Of a DNA stretch of 64,000 bases, positions 1 to 10,305 are shown piece after piece; positions within the stretch are counted from its first letter, which is position 1, and each line of letters begins with the position of its first letter. This DNA is from VRUE01 sp963698085 (GTDB taxonomy: Bacteria; Actinomycetota; Thermoleophilia; Solirubrobacterales; 70-9). The stretch is taken from the NCBI GenBank assembly GCA_963698085.1, contig OY969122.1:2046001-2110000 (forward strand), read 5' to 3'. The translations under genes and the position numbers were made by a program. The notes beneath the pieces are model-generated. The model searched no databases. It saw nothing but the letters and a program-made list of their open reading frames with translations, and had not been told where the DNA came from.

Positions 1-81
1 GGCATTGACCGCCTTGCGATGATGCTGACGGGAGCCCGCAGCCTGCGCGAGATCGTGCTTTTCCCGGCAATGCGCTCCTGA
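1..81 (+). CDS. lysS: Lysyl-tRNA synthetase, C-terminal end (partial)
   Basis: Only the last 26 codons are in the window; the 5' part lies before base 1. The reading frame gives GIDRLAMMLTGARSLREIVL followed by FPAMRS and TGA. This matches the class II motif 3 and C-terminal end of LysS, where a G-(I/V)-D-R-L glycine/arginine motif binds ATP and is followed by a short conserved tail. The enzyme charges tRNA-Lys with lysine in the cytoplasm. In Bacillus and several actinobacteria lysS also lies upstream of clpC, which agrees with the next gene here. Other class IIb synthetases (AspRS, AsnRS) share motif 3, but the local wording fits LysS best. Confidence 0.8.
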   Translation, partial: GIDRLAMMLTGARSLREIVLFPAMRS

Positions 82-106
82 AGCGTCCCGAAACGGGGGC
101 GAAAAA

Positions 107-121
107 GCCGCTAGGAGCGGC
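107..121. terminator. Short inverted repeat after lysS
   Basis: GCCGCT-AGG-AGCGGC forms a 6-bp perfect stem with a 3-base loop 26 bp after the lysS stop. No T-run follows, so it is at most a weak terminator. The rest of the 178-bp gap before clpC shows no convincing -35/-10 pair, CIRCE element or CtsR heptad repeat. Confidence 0.25.
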
Positions 122-259
122 AATAGAGGGCCCAAGGCCGGAGGGGCACTCTCGGTATCGTGTTAGGGCACATAGGCGCCTACCGGTACCCGAAGGGCGT
201 CCGCGGTACTTCCGACCGCAAATCGCGTTTGACCTTAAAAAGGCCAAGAGAGGAAGCCT

Positions 260-2796
<2,537 letters not shown>

Positions 2797-2800
<4 letters not shown>

Positions 2801-3927
2801 GGGAGCCGGGCCGGGTTGCGGTCGGCGCTTGGAGCGGCGGCCGCTTCATCCGCTTCGGCGAGGCGATCGAGGAGGAGCGACTGCAGGCGCTGCTGCGCCC
2901 CGGCGGTGGGATCGACACCGTGCTCACCGCCGACACCTACGGTCAGGGCGAGGCGGACCGCATGCTCGGCCGGGCGCTGGCGGACGTACCTCGCGACGAG
3001 TTCTCGCTGGTCGGCGCGGTCGGCCACGACTTCTACGAGGGCGAGCGCGACGGCCCGCGCGGCTACCCCCGCTTCACCGATCCGCGCCTGCGCGGCCCCG
3101 AGGCGTACGCCGATTACCTACGGATGGCAACCGAGCGCAGCCTCGAGCGGCTCGGCGCCGATCGCTTCGACCTACTGCTGCTCCACAATCCCGACCGAAT
3201 TGGCTACTCGAGCGAGGCCGTCTGGGACGGGATGGCGGCTCTGCGCGAGGCGGGGTTGACCGGGCAGATCGGCCTCGCGCCGGGACCCGCCAACGGCTTC
3301 ACCCTCGATCTGATCGCCTGCATCGAGCGCTTCGGCGTGCGGATCGATTGGGCGATGATCATCCTCAACCCGTTCGAGCCCTGGCCCGGCGAGCTCTGCC
3401 TCGACGCGGCTGCTCGCCACGGCGTCAAGGTGATTACCCGTGTCGTCGACTACGGCGGCCTCTTCTGGGGTGACCTGCGGCCGGGGATGGAGCTTGCCCA
3501 GGGAGATCACCGGGCGTTCCGGCCCGAGGGTTGGATCGAGGCCGGGCTGGCGAAGCTGGAGCGGTTGACGCCGATCGCCGAACGGGCGAGGCTCACCCCG
3601 ATCCAGCTCGCTTGCCAGTGGAACCTCGCCCACGCGGCGGTCGAGTGCGTCGTACCGACGCTGATCCAGGAGACGGGCGAGGAGGCCTGCCCGATCGAGG
3701 CCAAGCGCGTCGAACTGGCCGCGCTGCCGGCCGAGCAGCGGCTGAGCGAGGAGGACGTTGCCGCGATCCGCGCCGTCGGCGACAACACCGGCTGCATGGC
3801 GCTGAAGGGCGCCAGCCCCGGCCATGAGGGCGAGGAGCGACCCGATCGTTGGTCGCTCGACCCAGAGCTGGCGACGGTTGGCGCGCGCTGGGGCATCGAT
3901 CCCGAGCGCGACCTCGCTACGCACTGA
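2797..3927 (+). CDS. Aldo/keto reductase-like protein with degraded catalytic tetrad
   Basis: The 376-residue protein has an AKR TIM-barrel pattern: D40...TADTYGQGE with Tyr48 in the catalytic Tyr position, then DLLLLHNPD with His130, and a C-terminal LACQWNLAH helix region. The Lys normally found in the strand after helix 2 (as in VIATK) is not visible; that segment reads SLVGAVGHDF. Either the barrel has lost normal NADPH-dependent carbonyl reduction or another residue substitutes. The ATG overlaps the clpC stop by 4 bp (ATGA), so it is probably translated with clpC. Similar proteins are annotated as aldo/keto reductases without a known substrate. An inverted repeat follows its stop. Confidence 0.75.
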
Positions 3928-3930
3928 CGG

Positions 3931-4037
3931 GAAGGGGATAGGTGCCCCTCTCCCGGAGACCGTCGCGCAGCTGGTTCGCGGTACAGGGTTCAGAGGCAAG
4001 TCCCGGAGCCTCCGGGAGAGGGGCACCTATCCCCTTC
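3931..4037. repeat. Long inverted repeat, 28-bp perfect arms
   Basis: The left arm (3931-3958, starting GAAGGGGATAGGTGCCCC) and the right arm (4010-4037, ending GGGGCACCTATCCCCTTC) are exact reverse complements over 28 bp. They flank a 51-bp spacer. The repeat fills the gap between the aldo/keto reductase and the MFS gene and ends 18 bp before the MFS start. It has no T-run. It resembles a REP/MITE-like palindromic repeat more than a terminator, but no other copy was noticed in the window. Confidence 0.85.
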
Positions 4038-4055
4038 TGCCCATAGCCTGCGCGC

Positions 4056-5447
4056 ATGTCGCGTCCTTGGTGGACCCTCGTCGGTGCCTGCAGTGGCCTC
4101 TTCATCCTGATGCTTGACTCGACTGTCGTCGCTCTCGCGCTACCCAGCATCAGGCACGACGTGGGCGCCAGCGCAGCCGGCTTGCAGTGGGTGATGAACG
4201 GCTATCTGCTGGCGATCACGGCGCTCGTGGTCACGGCGGGGCGGCTCGGCGACATGTTCGGCCGTAAGCGACTGTTCATCGCCGGTTTGGGTCTCTTCGC
4301 GCTGGGCTCGGTCCTCTCCGGCCTGGCCGACGACGAGCTGACGCTGATCGGCGGCAGGATCTTGCAGGGAGTGGGGGCGGCGCCGATGTTGCCGCTCTCG
4401 CTGGCGATCGTCTGCAATGCGTTTCCGGCTGGTGAGCAGGCCCGTGCCCTCGGCATCTGGGCGGGGATCTCGGCCGTGGCGTTGGGCGTCGGACCGCTTG
4501 CGGGCGGCGCTCTGGTCGACCTCGACTGGCGGCTGATCTTCTGGATCAACCTGCCGATCGCCCTCGCCGGGATTGCGATCACCGCTCTCGCCGCGCCCGA
4601 GTCGACCGACCCGGGTGCCGGCCGACGCATCGACCTCGCCGGCCTCGTGACCCTCGGCGCCGGCTTGACTGCGGTCGTCCTTGCCCTGGTGCAGGCGCGG
4701 GTCTGGGGCGCCGCCGCAATCGTCGCCGTCGCTCTGTTCGGGCTACTCAGCCTCTACGCCTTCTGGCGAATCGAGCACCGGGTCGCCGAGCCGATCGTCG
4801 ATTTCTCCCTCTTTCGCAGCGGTCCCTACTTCGGCGCCAGCGCCGCAGCCTTCGCCTTGGTCGGCGCCTACTGGTCGGTGATGTTCTTCCAGCCGCAGTA
4901 CCTGCAGGACGTGCGCGGGCACTCGGCGATAGTCAGCGGGCTGATGATCCTCCCGGTCACCGTGCCGATGATCTTCGTCTCGCCTTTCTCCGGCCGCCTG
5001 ATCGCTCGCTTCGGAGCCCGCCGGCTGATGACCGTCGGCATGGTCCTCGGCGTCATTGGCCTGATCGCCTTGACGCGGATCGGCCCGGACAGCTCCTACG
5101 CCCTGCTGCTCGCCGGCTACCTGCCCTTTGGCGTCGCGCTGGGGCTCGTCTACGCGCCGATGTCGACCGCGGCGATGGCGGCGATGCCGGCCGAGAAGGT
5201 CGGCATCGCCTCGGGCGTGCTGGCGATGGATCGGGTGATGGCAGGCACGATCGCCCTCGCCGTCAGCGGCGCTGTCTTCCACGCACTGCTGGGCAACGGC
5301 GGCTCGTTCGCGGCCTCGGTTGCCGACTCGACCTGGGTCTTGGTTGTCCTCTGCGCCGCGGGAGCCATACTCACCTGGGCCTTCGTGCGTGATTCCGGGC
5401 GTCCCCTGCCCGAACCACACACTCATCACCGGAGATTCCACCTTTGA
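4056..5447 (+). CDS. MFS transporter, DHA2 (14-TM EmrB/QacA) type
   Basis: The 463-residue protein is hydrophobic throughout. It opens with a signature of drug:H+ antiporters of the DHA2 family: LDSTVVALALPSI in TM1, then QWVMNGYLL, and the motif A loop GRLGDMFGRKRLF between TM2 and TM3. The motif C-like WRLIFWINLPI lies near TM6. The predicted role is proton-driven efflux of hydrophobic compounds across the inner membrane; the substrate cannot be read from the sequence. The ATG at 4056 follows the long inverted repeat closely, so the repeat may affect its expression. No regulator gene is adjacent. Confidence 0.88.
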   Translation: MSRPWWTLVGACSGLFILMLDSTVVALALPSIRHDVGASAAGLQWVMNGYLLAITALVVTAGRLGDMFGRKRLFIAGLGLFALGSVLSGLADDELTLIGGRILQGVGAAPMLPLSLAIVCNAFPAGEQARALGIWAGISAVALGVGPLAGGALVDLDWRLIFWINLPIALAGIAITALAAPESTDPGAGRRIDLAGLVTLGAGLTAVVLALVQARVWGAAAIVAVALFGLLSLYAFWRIEHRVAEPIVDFSLFRSGPYFGASAAAFALVGAYWSVMFFQPQYLQDVRGHSAIVSGLMILPVTVPMIFVSPFSGRLIARFGARRLMTVGMVLGVIGLIALTRIGPDSSYALLLAGYLPFGVALGLVYAPMSTAAMAAMPAEKVGIASGVLAMDRVMAGTIALAVSGAVFHALLGNGGSFAASVADSTWVLVVLCAAGAILTWAFVRDSGRPLPEPHTHHRRFHL

Positions 5448-5460
5448 GTGAGCGATTCGC

Positions 5461-5490
5461 TTGACAACGACTTCTCCGACCTTTCCACTA
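5461..5490 (+). promoter_or_regulatory. Possible promoter for disA
   Basis: TTGACA at 5461-5466 is a perfect -35 box. The best -10 candidates at 17-19 bp spacing (TCCACT or CACTAG, 5484-5491) are poor. It lies just after the MFS stop and about 50 bp before the chosen disA start. Confidence 0.3.
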
Positions 5491-5539
5491 GGGATTGGTC
5501 AGACCGCATTGCAGAGCGGAATTTGCCATCCTAGACCAG

Positions 5540-6652
5540 ATGTCTTCACCGCCAGGGGATGAGCTTCACGAGTTAGCGGAACGGCAGGACCCCCGGCTAC
5601 TGAGGGCCCTGGATGTTGTTGCCCCGGGCGGCTCGCTGCGTGAGGGTATCGACAACATCGTCCATGCCCGTACTGGCGGCTTGATCGTCGTCGGCGACCC
5701 GGCGGACATCTCGCACATGCTCTCCGGCGGGATCGAGCTCGGCATCGACTACACGCCGGCGATGCTCTACCAGGTGGCAAAGATGGACGGCGCGATCGTG
5801 CTCAATGCCGAGGCGACCAAAATCGTCTGGGCCAACGTCCAGCTGATGCCCGATCCGACGATCCTCTCCTCGGAGACCGGCACCCGGCACCGCACTGCGG
5901 AGCGCGTCTCAAAACAGACCAGCGCCCTTGTCGTGGCGATATCCCAGCGCCGCGACGTCGTCTCCCTCTACGTCGAGGGAACCAAGTACATCCTGCAGGA
6001 GATCCCCGCGGTGCTGGCCAAGGCGAACCAGGGCCTGGCGACGCTGGAGAAGTACCGCGAGCGGCTCGAACAGGTCTCCGACCGCCTCACCGTGCTCGAG
6101 TTCGAGGGCGGCGGCGTTCTCTACGACGCCCTCACCGCGCTGCAGCGGGCGGAGCTGACGACGCGGATGGCGGTCGAGGTGGAGCGCTACATCGTCGAGC
6201 TTGGCACCGAGGGGCGCCTGATCGAGATGCAGCTGGAGGAGACGATGGTCGGCGTCGTCGCCGACAAGTCGGCGCTGATCCGCGACTACAGCGTCGAAGA
6301 CTCCGAGGAGAACCTGGCCACGGTGCTGCAGTCGCTTTCGCGGCTGCCGCACGAGGACGTGCTCGACTTCGGCCGGCTTGCCGAGCTGCTCGGCTACGAC
6401 CGCAAGCTCAACACCCTCGACTTTCCGGTTGCGCCGCGCGGTTACCGCGTGATGGGCCGTATCCCCCGTATTCCCAAGCTTGTCGTCCAGAAGATCATCC
6501 AAGACCTCGGCGGCCTGGAGCAGGTTCTGATGGCCTCCGACGCCGACCTCGAAGCGGTGGAGGACGTGGGGCAGACCCGGGCCAAGGACATCCGCGAGGG
6601 CCTGCGGCGCCTGCAAGAGGTTGAGCTGGTCGACCGGTACTTACAGAGTTGA
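5540..6652 (+). CDS. disA: DNA integrity scanning diadenylate cyclase DisA
   Basis: The enzyme condenses two ATP to c-di-AMP and scans DNA for branched structures. From the ATG at 5540 the protein has 370 residues. The DAC domain carries the DGA motif (about 83-85, in KMDGAIVLN) and the RHR motif (about 116-118, in GTRHRTAER). A helical linker follows, then a C-terminal helix-hairpin-helix DNA-binding region (DLEAVEDVGQTRAKDIREGL). The length matches the usual 350-360 residues. A longer frame from TTG 5495 exists, but the conserved N-terminus fits the ATG. In Bacillus disA sits between clpC-radA and ispD; here radA is missing and carD follows. Confidence 0.95.
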   Translation: MSSPPGDELHELAERQDPRLLRALDVVAPGGSLREGIDNIVHARTGGLIVVGDPADISHMLSGGIELGIDYTPAMLYQVAKMDGAIVLNAEATKIVWANVQLMPDPTILSSETGTRHRTAERVSKQTSALVVAISQRRDVVSLYVEGTKYILQEIPAVLAKANQGLATLEKYRERLEQVSDRLTVLEFEGGGVLYDALTALQRAELTTRMAVEVERYIVELGTEGRLIEMQLEETMVGVVADKSALIRDYSVEDSEENLATVLQSLSRLPHEDVLDFGRLAELLGYDRKLNTLDFPVAPRGYRVMGRIPRIPKLVVQKIIQDLGGLEQVLMASDADLEAVEDVGQTRAKDIREGLRRLQEVELVDRYLQS

Positions 6653-6691
6653 CGGCCACCGAGGCCGTCGCAAATTGAAAGGAGCAAAGCG

Positions 6692-7246
6692 ATTCCCCAG
6701 CTAGAGGAGACCACCGAGGTAAGCATCGAGGAAGTCGAGTACGTCTGCGACTTCGAGGAGGGCGACAAGGTCGTCTATCCGCATCACGGCGCTGGCCTGG
6801 TGATGAAGAAAGAAACGCGGCAGCTGATGGGGGAGGAGCGTGAATACCTCACGATCAAGATCCTCCACAACGAACTCACCGTGATGGTTCCCTGCGAAAA
6901 CGCCGGCAAGGCGGGACTGCGGCGGGTCATCGACGAGGTCGAAATCAAGAAGGTCACATCCGTCCTCACCGATGACGTCTCCGAGATGCCGAAGAACTGG
7001 AACCGGCGTTTCAAGTACAACCGCGAGAAGATCAAGACCGGCGACGTGTTCGAGCTCGCCGAGGTTGTCCGCAACCTGGCGCTCCGTGAGATGGAGAAGG
7101 GACTCTCCACCGGCGAGAAGCAGATGTACACGCGGGCCAAGAAGATCCTCGCCTCGGAGTTCATGTACGCGCTCGACAAGGACGAGGAGGGCGCGGAGGA
7201 GTACCTCGACGGGCTGCTGGAGGAGCGCTTCGCCGCCACCGCATAG
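6692..7246 (+). CDS. carD: CarD-family RNA polymerase-binding regulator (ATT start)
   Basis: CarD binds the RNAP beta subunit and stabilises open complexes, mainly at rRNA promoters. The protein has the N-terminal RNAP-interaction domain (FEEGDKVVYPHHGAGLV, then KILHNELTVMVPCENAGKAGLRRV) and a helical C-terminal DNA-binding domain (RNWN-type NWNRRFKYNREK ... YTRAKKILASEFMYAL). The only canonical start in frame is GTG 6800, which would delete the conserved GDKVVYPHHG core. Upstream in frame, ATT at 6692 is preceded by AAAGGAG (6678-6684) with 7 bp spacing, giving 184 residues. I therefore choose ATT, as in infC. The gene lies between disA and ispD, as carD-ispD does in mycobacteria. Confidence 0.88.
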   Translation: MPQLEETTEVSIEEVEYVCDFEEGDKVVYPHHGAGLVMKKETRQLMGEEREYLTIKILHNELTVMVPCENAGKAGLRRVIDEVEIKKVTSVLTDDVSEMPKNWNRRFKYNREKIKTGDVFELAEVVRNLALREMEKGLSTGEKQMYTRAKKILASEFMYALDKDEEGAEEYLDGLLEERFAATA

Positions 7247-7262
7247 CAGCGCCGCGTCATCC

Positions 7263-7928
7263 GTCACCGCGGTCATCGCGGCTGCCGGCTCCGGGCAGAG
7301 GCTCGGGGCCGGCGGTCCGAAGGCCTTCGTGCCGCTCGCCGGCCGGCCACTGGTCGAGTGGTCGATCGCGGCGATGCGTGCCGCTACCGGCGTGCGTTCG
7401 ATCGTCGTCGCCTGCCCGCCTGGCCACGTCCACGACCTTGGCGGTGACGACGTGGCCGTGGTCGACGGTGGCGCCACCCGCTCGCAGTCGGTCGCCAGCG
7501 CCCTGGCGGCGGTGGGGACCGGGCTGGTTGCGATCCACGACGCCGCCCGGCCTCTGATCACGCCTGAGCTGGTCGAGGGCGTGGTCGCGACCCTGGTCGC
7601 GGACCCGGAGGCCGACGGCGCCATAGCCGCCACCCCGGTCACCGACACGATCAAGCAGGCAAATGCAGCTCTCGTAGTCGAGGCGACTGTCGATCGCGAA
7701 CGCTTGTGGGCCGCGCAGACGCCACAGGTGTTCCGGGCCGATGCGCTGCGCCGTGCGCTTGAGTCCGATTCGGCCGGGGTCGAGGCGGCGACTGACGAGG
7801 CGATGCTGATCGAGGCAGCCGGGGGCCGGGTGCTGATCCATCCCGGCTCGCCGGAGAATCTCAAGGTGACGACGACGCTCGACCTGCGGCTCGCCGAACG
7901 GCTCCTGATCGAGCGCGACTCCGGCTAG
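7263..7928 (+). CDS. ispD: 2-C-methyl-D-erythritol 4-phosphate cytidylyltransferase IspD (start unclear)
   Basis: IspD makes CDP-methylerythritol from MEP and CTP in the non-mevalonate isoprenoid pathway. The N-terminal nucleotide-binding motif AVIAAAGSGQRLGAGGPKAF is clear, followed by GGATRSQSVASAL, HDAARPLITPELV, the TPVTDTIK loop, AAQTPQVFRAD and ATDEAMLIEAAGG. About 221 residues fit the family. No ATG, GTG or TTG lies in frame near the expected N-terminus; the frame stays open back through carD. GTC at 7263 is placed by homology only, and +1 frameshifting from the carD end is an alternative. The 3' end overlaps the convergent DUF389 gene by 4 bp. ispF lies 1.9 kb downstream. Confidence 0.85.
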   Translation, partial: VTAVIAAAGSGQRLGAGGPKAFVPLAGRPLVEWSIAAMRAATGVRSIVVACPPGHVHDLGGDDVAVVDGGATRSQSVASALAAVGTGLVAIHDAARPLITPELVEGVVATLVADPEADGAIAATPVTDTIKQANAALVVEATVDRERLWAAQTPQVFRADALRRALESDSAGVEAATDEAMLIEAAGGRVLIHPGSPENLKVTTTLDLRLAERLLIERDSG

Positions 7929-8902
7929 CTCCGCTCGGCCGGCAGCCCCGCTGCGGCTCTCGTGCCGTCCTCGAGGTGGCGCAGCCGACGCCGCTCGAAG
8001 AGCCTGCGCTCGATGTAGAGGGTGGCGATTCCAGCTGCGACGATCCCGACGAGGTTGAGGCTGAGCTGGGCCATCGCCCCACGCCAATCGGCCCAGTTGC
8101 CAAGCGCGGCGGCGACGCCGATGTTGGCGGCTGCCGGGATCGTCGTCACCGAGATCAGCACCCCGATCAGCGCCCCGGACTTGGCCGAGGTGAGCGAGAG
8201 GACACCCGCCGTCCCGGCAAAGACGGCGACGATGACCGAGAACGCGTCCGGCTCAGCGATGAATTGCGTCAGCGGGTTGTCGACGCTCTTGAAGCTGGAG
8301 TCGACCAGGCCGGTCGCGACGCAGATCAGCGTGAAGAGGAAGGCCGCGGTGATCCCCACTGGGAAGCCCACGGTCAAGGCGGTCAACGAACGTAAGGCGG
8401 GGCCACGACGGCGCTCGACCGCGGCCACGCAGAGGCCAGCCAGCGGGCCGAACTCGGGTCCGACGACCATCGCGCCAACGATCAGGATCGGCGAGCCGGT
8501 GAAGATTCCCACCGAGCCGATCAGGCAGGCGAGCATCATGAAGACGAGGAAGTTGCCGCCCAGCTCGCTGCTCTCGGAGGTGCGCGCCTCGACCTCCTCC
8601 CAGACGACCGCGTCGGATGGTGCACCCCGTGCCGCCCGCTCGGCTCGCTCGGCGACCTCGGAGATCTGCGAGTCGATCTGCTCGAGTGCGATCGAGCCAT
8701 CCTTGGGGATGCCGAGCTCGCGCAAATCGTCGATCACGACGCTGGCTTCCTCGCGGGCGACGTCGCAGAGGATGACGTCGCCGGCAGGTTGGCGAGCGGC
8801 ACCCGCGAGGAAGACGAGGTTGCAGGCCGAAGGCGTCGCTTCGAGCAGGCGGATGACCTTTTGTGACCGATCGGTAGGTACGACGATCCGCAGGTGGACC
8901 AT
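7925..8902 (-). CDS. DUF389 family integral membrane protein
   Basis: The 325-residue protein has a soluble N-terminal part (about 1-115, starting MVHLRIVVPTDRSQKVIRLL, ferredoxin-like as in this family) and then about six hydrophobic segments. The conserved GSPILIVGAMVVGPEFGPLAGL in the middle is characteristic of DUF389 (TIGR00341-type) proteins. The tail (YIERRLFERRRLRHLED) is basic and probably cytoplasmic. The function is unknown. It interrupts the ispD-ispF pair on the opposite strand. Its start faces the PHP phosphatase gene across a 79-bp gap that holds a perfect 50-bp palindrome. Confidence 0.88.
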   Translation of the reverse strand: MVHLRIVVPTDRSQKVIRLLEATPSACNLVFLAGAARQPAGDVILCDVAREEASVVIDDLRELGIPKDGSIALEQIDSQISEVAERAERAARGAPSDAVVWEEVEARTSESSELGGNFLVFMMLACLIGSVGIFTGSPILIVGAMVVGPEFGPLAGLCVAAVERRRGPALRSLTALTVGFPVGITAAFLFTLICVATGLVDSSFKSVDNPLTQFIAEPDAFSVIVAVFAGTAGVLSLTSAKSGALIGVLISVTTIPAAANIGVAAALGNWADWRGAMAQLSLNLVGIVAAGIATLYIERRLFERRRLRHLEDGTRAAAGLPAERS

Positions 8903-8918
8903 GCGCCGACCCTACCGA

Positions 8919-8968
8919 GACGTGCCGGTGCTCCGGTGTCCATATGGACACCGGAGCACCGGCACGTC
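8919..8968. repeat. Perfect 50-bp palindrome, copy 1
   Basis: Two 25-bp arms pair exactly around a CATATG centre. The outer part is GACGTGCCGGTGC and its complement, the middle is TCCGGTG, and the inner part is TCCAT|ATGGA. A second copy at 34457-34506 keeps the outer 13 bp and the inner 5 bp but has a different, still self-complementary middle. It lies between two divergent starts. Confidence 0.95.
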
Positions 8969-8981
8969 CGGGAGGCGTAAC

Positions 8982-9833
8982 TTGTGCGCTGTGCTGACCG
9001 ACTACCACCTGCACCTGCGCCCCGACGAGCCCGATACGCCCCCCGAGCGCTACTTCACTGTGGAGAACGTCGAGCGTTACCGCGAGGCGGCGGCAGCCGC
9101 CGGGATCGAGGAGTTGGGCGTCTCCGAGCACGTCTACCGCTTCACCCAGGCGCTGGATCTCTGGCGCCACCCGTTCTGGAAGGAACAGGCGCGCGACGAC
9201 CTCGACGCCTACTGCGAGTTCGTCCGCGGCACCGGGCTCAAGCTCGGGGTCGAGTGCGACTTCGTCCCGGGTGCCGAGGATCGCACCGCGAACCTGCTGG
9301 AGGCGCGCGACTTCGACTACGTGGTCGGCTCGGTCCATTTCGTCGGCGAGGCCGCGGTCGACCACGAGGATTGGGACGTCTGGGACAGTGGTGCCGCCGA
9401 CGAGGTCTGGCGCCGCTACTTCGAGGCGCTGGCCGAGTGCGCCCGGACCGGCCTCTTCGACATCCTCGCCCACCCCGACTTGGTCAAGGTCTGGGGGCGG
9501 GGCCGGCCAACGCCCGAGCGCGACCCGCGCCACTACTACGAGCTCGCGGTCGAGGCGATCGCCGAGAGCGGGATCGCGGTCGAGGTCTCGACCGCCGGGC
9601 TGCGCAAGCCGGTCGGGGAGCTCTATCCGTCGCCGGCCTTCGCCGAGATGTGCGTCGAAGCCGGTGCCGCCTTCGCCCTCTCCTCCGATGCCCATCTCCC
9701 CGAGCAGGTCGGGGCCGGTTACGAGCGGGCGCTTGAGTTCCTCGGCGAGCTGGGCGTGGGGGAGGTCTGCGTCTTCGAGCGTCGCCAACGGAGTTTGGCC
9801 CCGCTTCCCGCCGGGGTAGGCGAGAATCGCTGA
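8982..9833 (+). CDS. PHP-domain phosphoesterase, histidinol-phosphatase-like
   Basis: The 283-residue protein has the PHP metal-binding motifs in order: DYHLHLRPD near the N-terminus, GVSEHVY, LGVECDFVPG, VVGSVHF, DILAHPDLVKVWG and SSDAHLPEQ. This pattern is that of trinuclear metal phosphatases like HisK/HisJ, which hydrolyse L-histidinol phosphate in histidine synthesis. A fit with other sugar-phosphate substrates cannot be excluded, because no his genes are nearby. TTG 8982 is chosen because GGAGG (8971-8975) is 6 bp upstream; GTG 8991 would start directly at MLTDYHLH. The stop is followed 3 bp later by ispF. Confidence 0.85.
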   Translation: MCAVLTDYHLHLRPDEPDTPPERYFTVENVERYREAAAAAGIEELGVSEHVYRFTQALDLWRHPFWKEQARDDLDAYCEFVRGTGLKLGVECDFVPGAEDRTANLLEARDFDYVVGSVHFVGEAAVDHEDWDVWDSGAADEVWRRYFEALAECARTGLFDILAHPDLVKVWGRGRPTPERDPRHYYELAVEAIAESGIAVEVSTAGLRKPVGELYPSPAFAEMCVEAGAAFALSSDAHLPEQVGAGYERALEFLGELGVGEVCVFERRQRSLAPLPAGVGENR

Positions 9834-9836
9834 GTC

Positions 9837-10292
9837 ATGAGCGTCGGCATCGGCTACGACAGCCACCGCTTCGCCGAGGGCCGCCCCTTGATTCTGGGCG
9901 GGGTCGAGATCGAGCACGAACGCGGCCTCAGCGGCCACTCCGACGCCGACGTGCTCACCCACGCGGTGATCGACGCGCTGCTCGGCGCAGCCGGCGAGGG
10001 CGATATCGGCACCCTCTTCCCCGACGACGACGAGCGCTGGCGTGATGCCAACTCGATCGACTTGTTGCGCACCGCGGTTGGCACAATCGGCGGGCGGGTC
10101 GTCAACATCGACGCCACCCTGATCTGCGAGGAGCCGCGGCTGTTCCCCCACCGAGCAGAGATGGAGCGCATCCTCGCCGAGGCGACCTCGGCCCGGGTCA
10201 GCGTCAAGGCGACGAGCAACGAGGGCATGGGCTGGATTGGCCGCGGCGAGGGAATTGCCTGCATAGCGGTCGCTTCGCTGGAGAGCGAATAG
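9837..10292 (+). CDS. ispF: 2-C-methyl-D-erythritol 2,4-cyclodiphosphate synthase IspF
   Basis: IspF cyclises CDP-ME 2-phosphate to MEcPP in the MEP pathway. The 151-residue protein has the family signature: GYDSHRF at the N-terminus (Zn-binding Asp and His), LSGHSDADVLTHAVIDALLGA, GDIGTLFPD, NIDATLICEEPRL, and the C-terminal VSVKATSNEGMGWIGRGEGI. The length is normal for the trimeric enzyme. It starts with ATG 3 bp after the PHP gene and is probably co-transcribed with it. IspD is upstream but separated by the DUF389 gene on the opposite strand. Confidence 0.97.
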   Translation: MSVGIGYDSHRFAEGRPLILGGVEIEHERGLSGHSDADVLTHAVIDALLGAAGEGDIGTLFPDDDERWRDANSIDLLRTAVGTIGGRVVNIDATLICEEPRLFPHRAEMERILAEATSARVSVKATSNEGMGWIGRGEGIACIAVASLESE

Positions 10293-10305
10293 GCTTCCGC
10301 ACCCC

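Noticed and set aside
5495..5540. Extended N-terminus for DisA from TTG 5495
   Set aside because: The extra 15 residues (HCRAEFAILD-type) are not typical of DisA and ATG 5540 fits the family length.
6972..7928. One long open frame running from within carD through ispD, which could be read as a single 318-aa protein
   Set aside because: The first part (residues 1-90) is Arg/Ser/Thr-rich shadow sequence opposite a clear CarD frame; only the part from about 7263 has IspD motifs.
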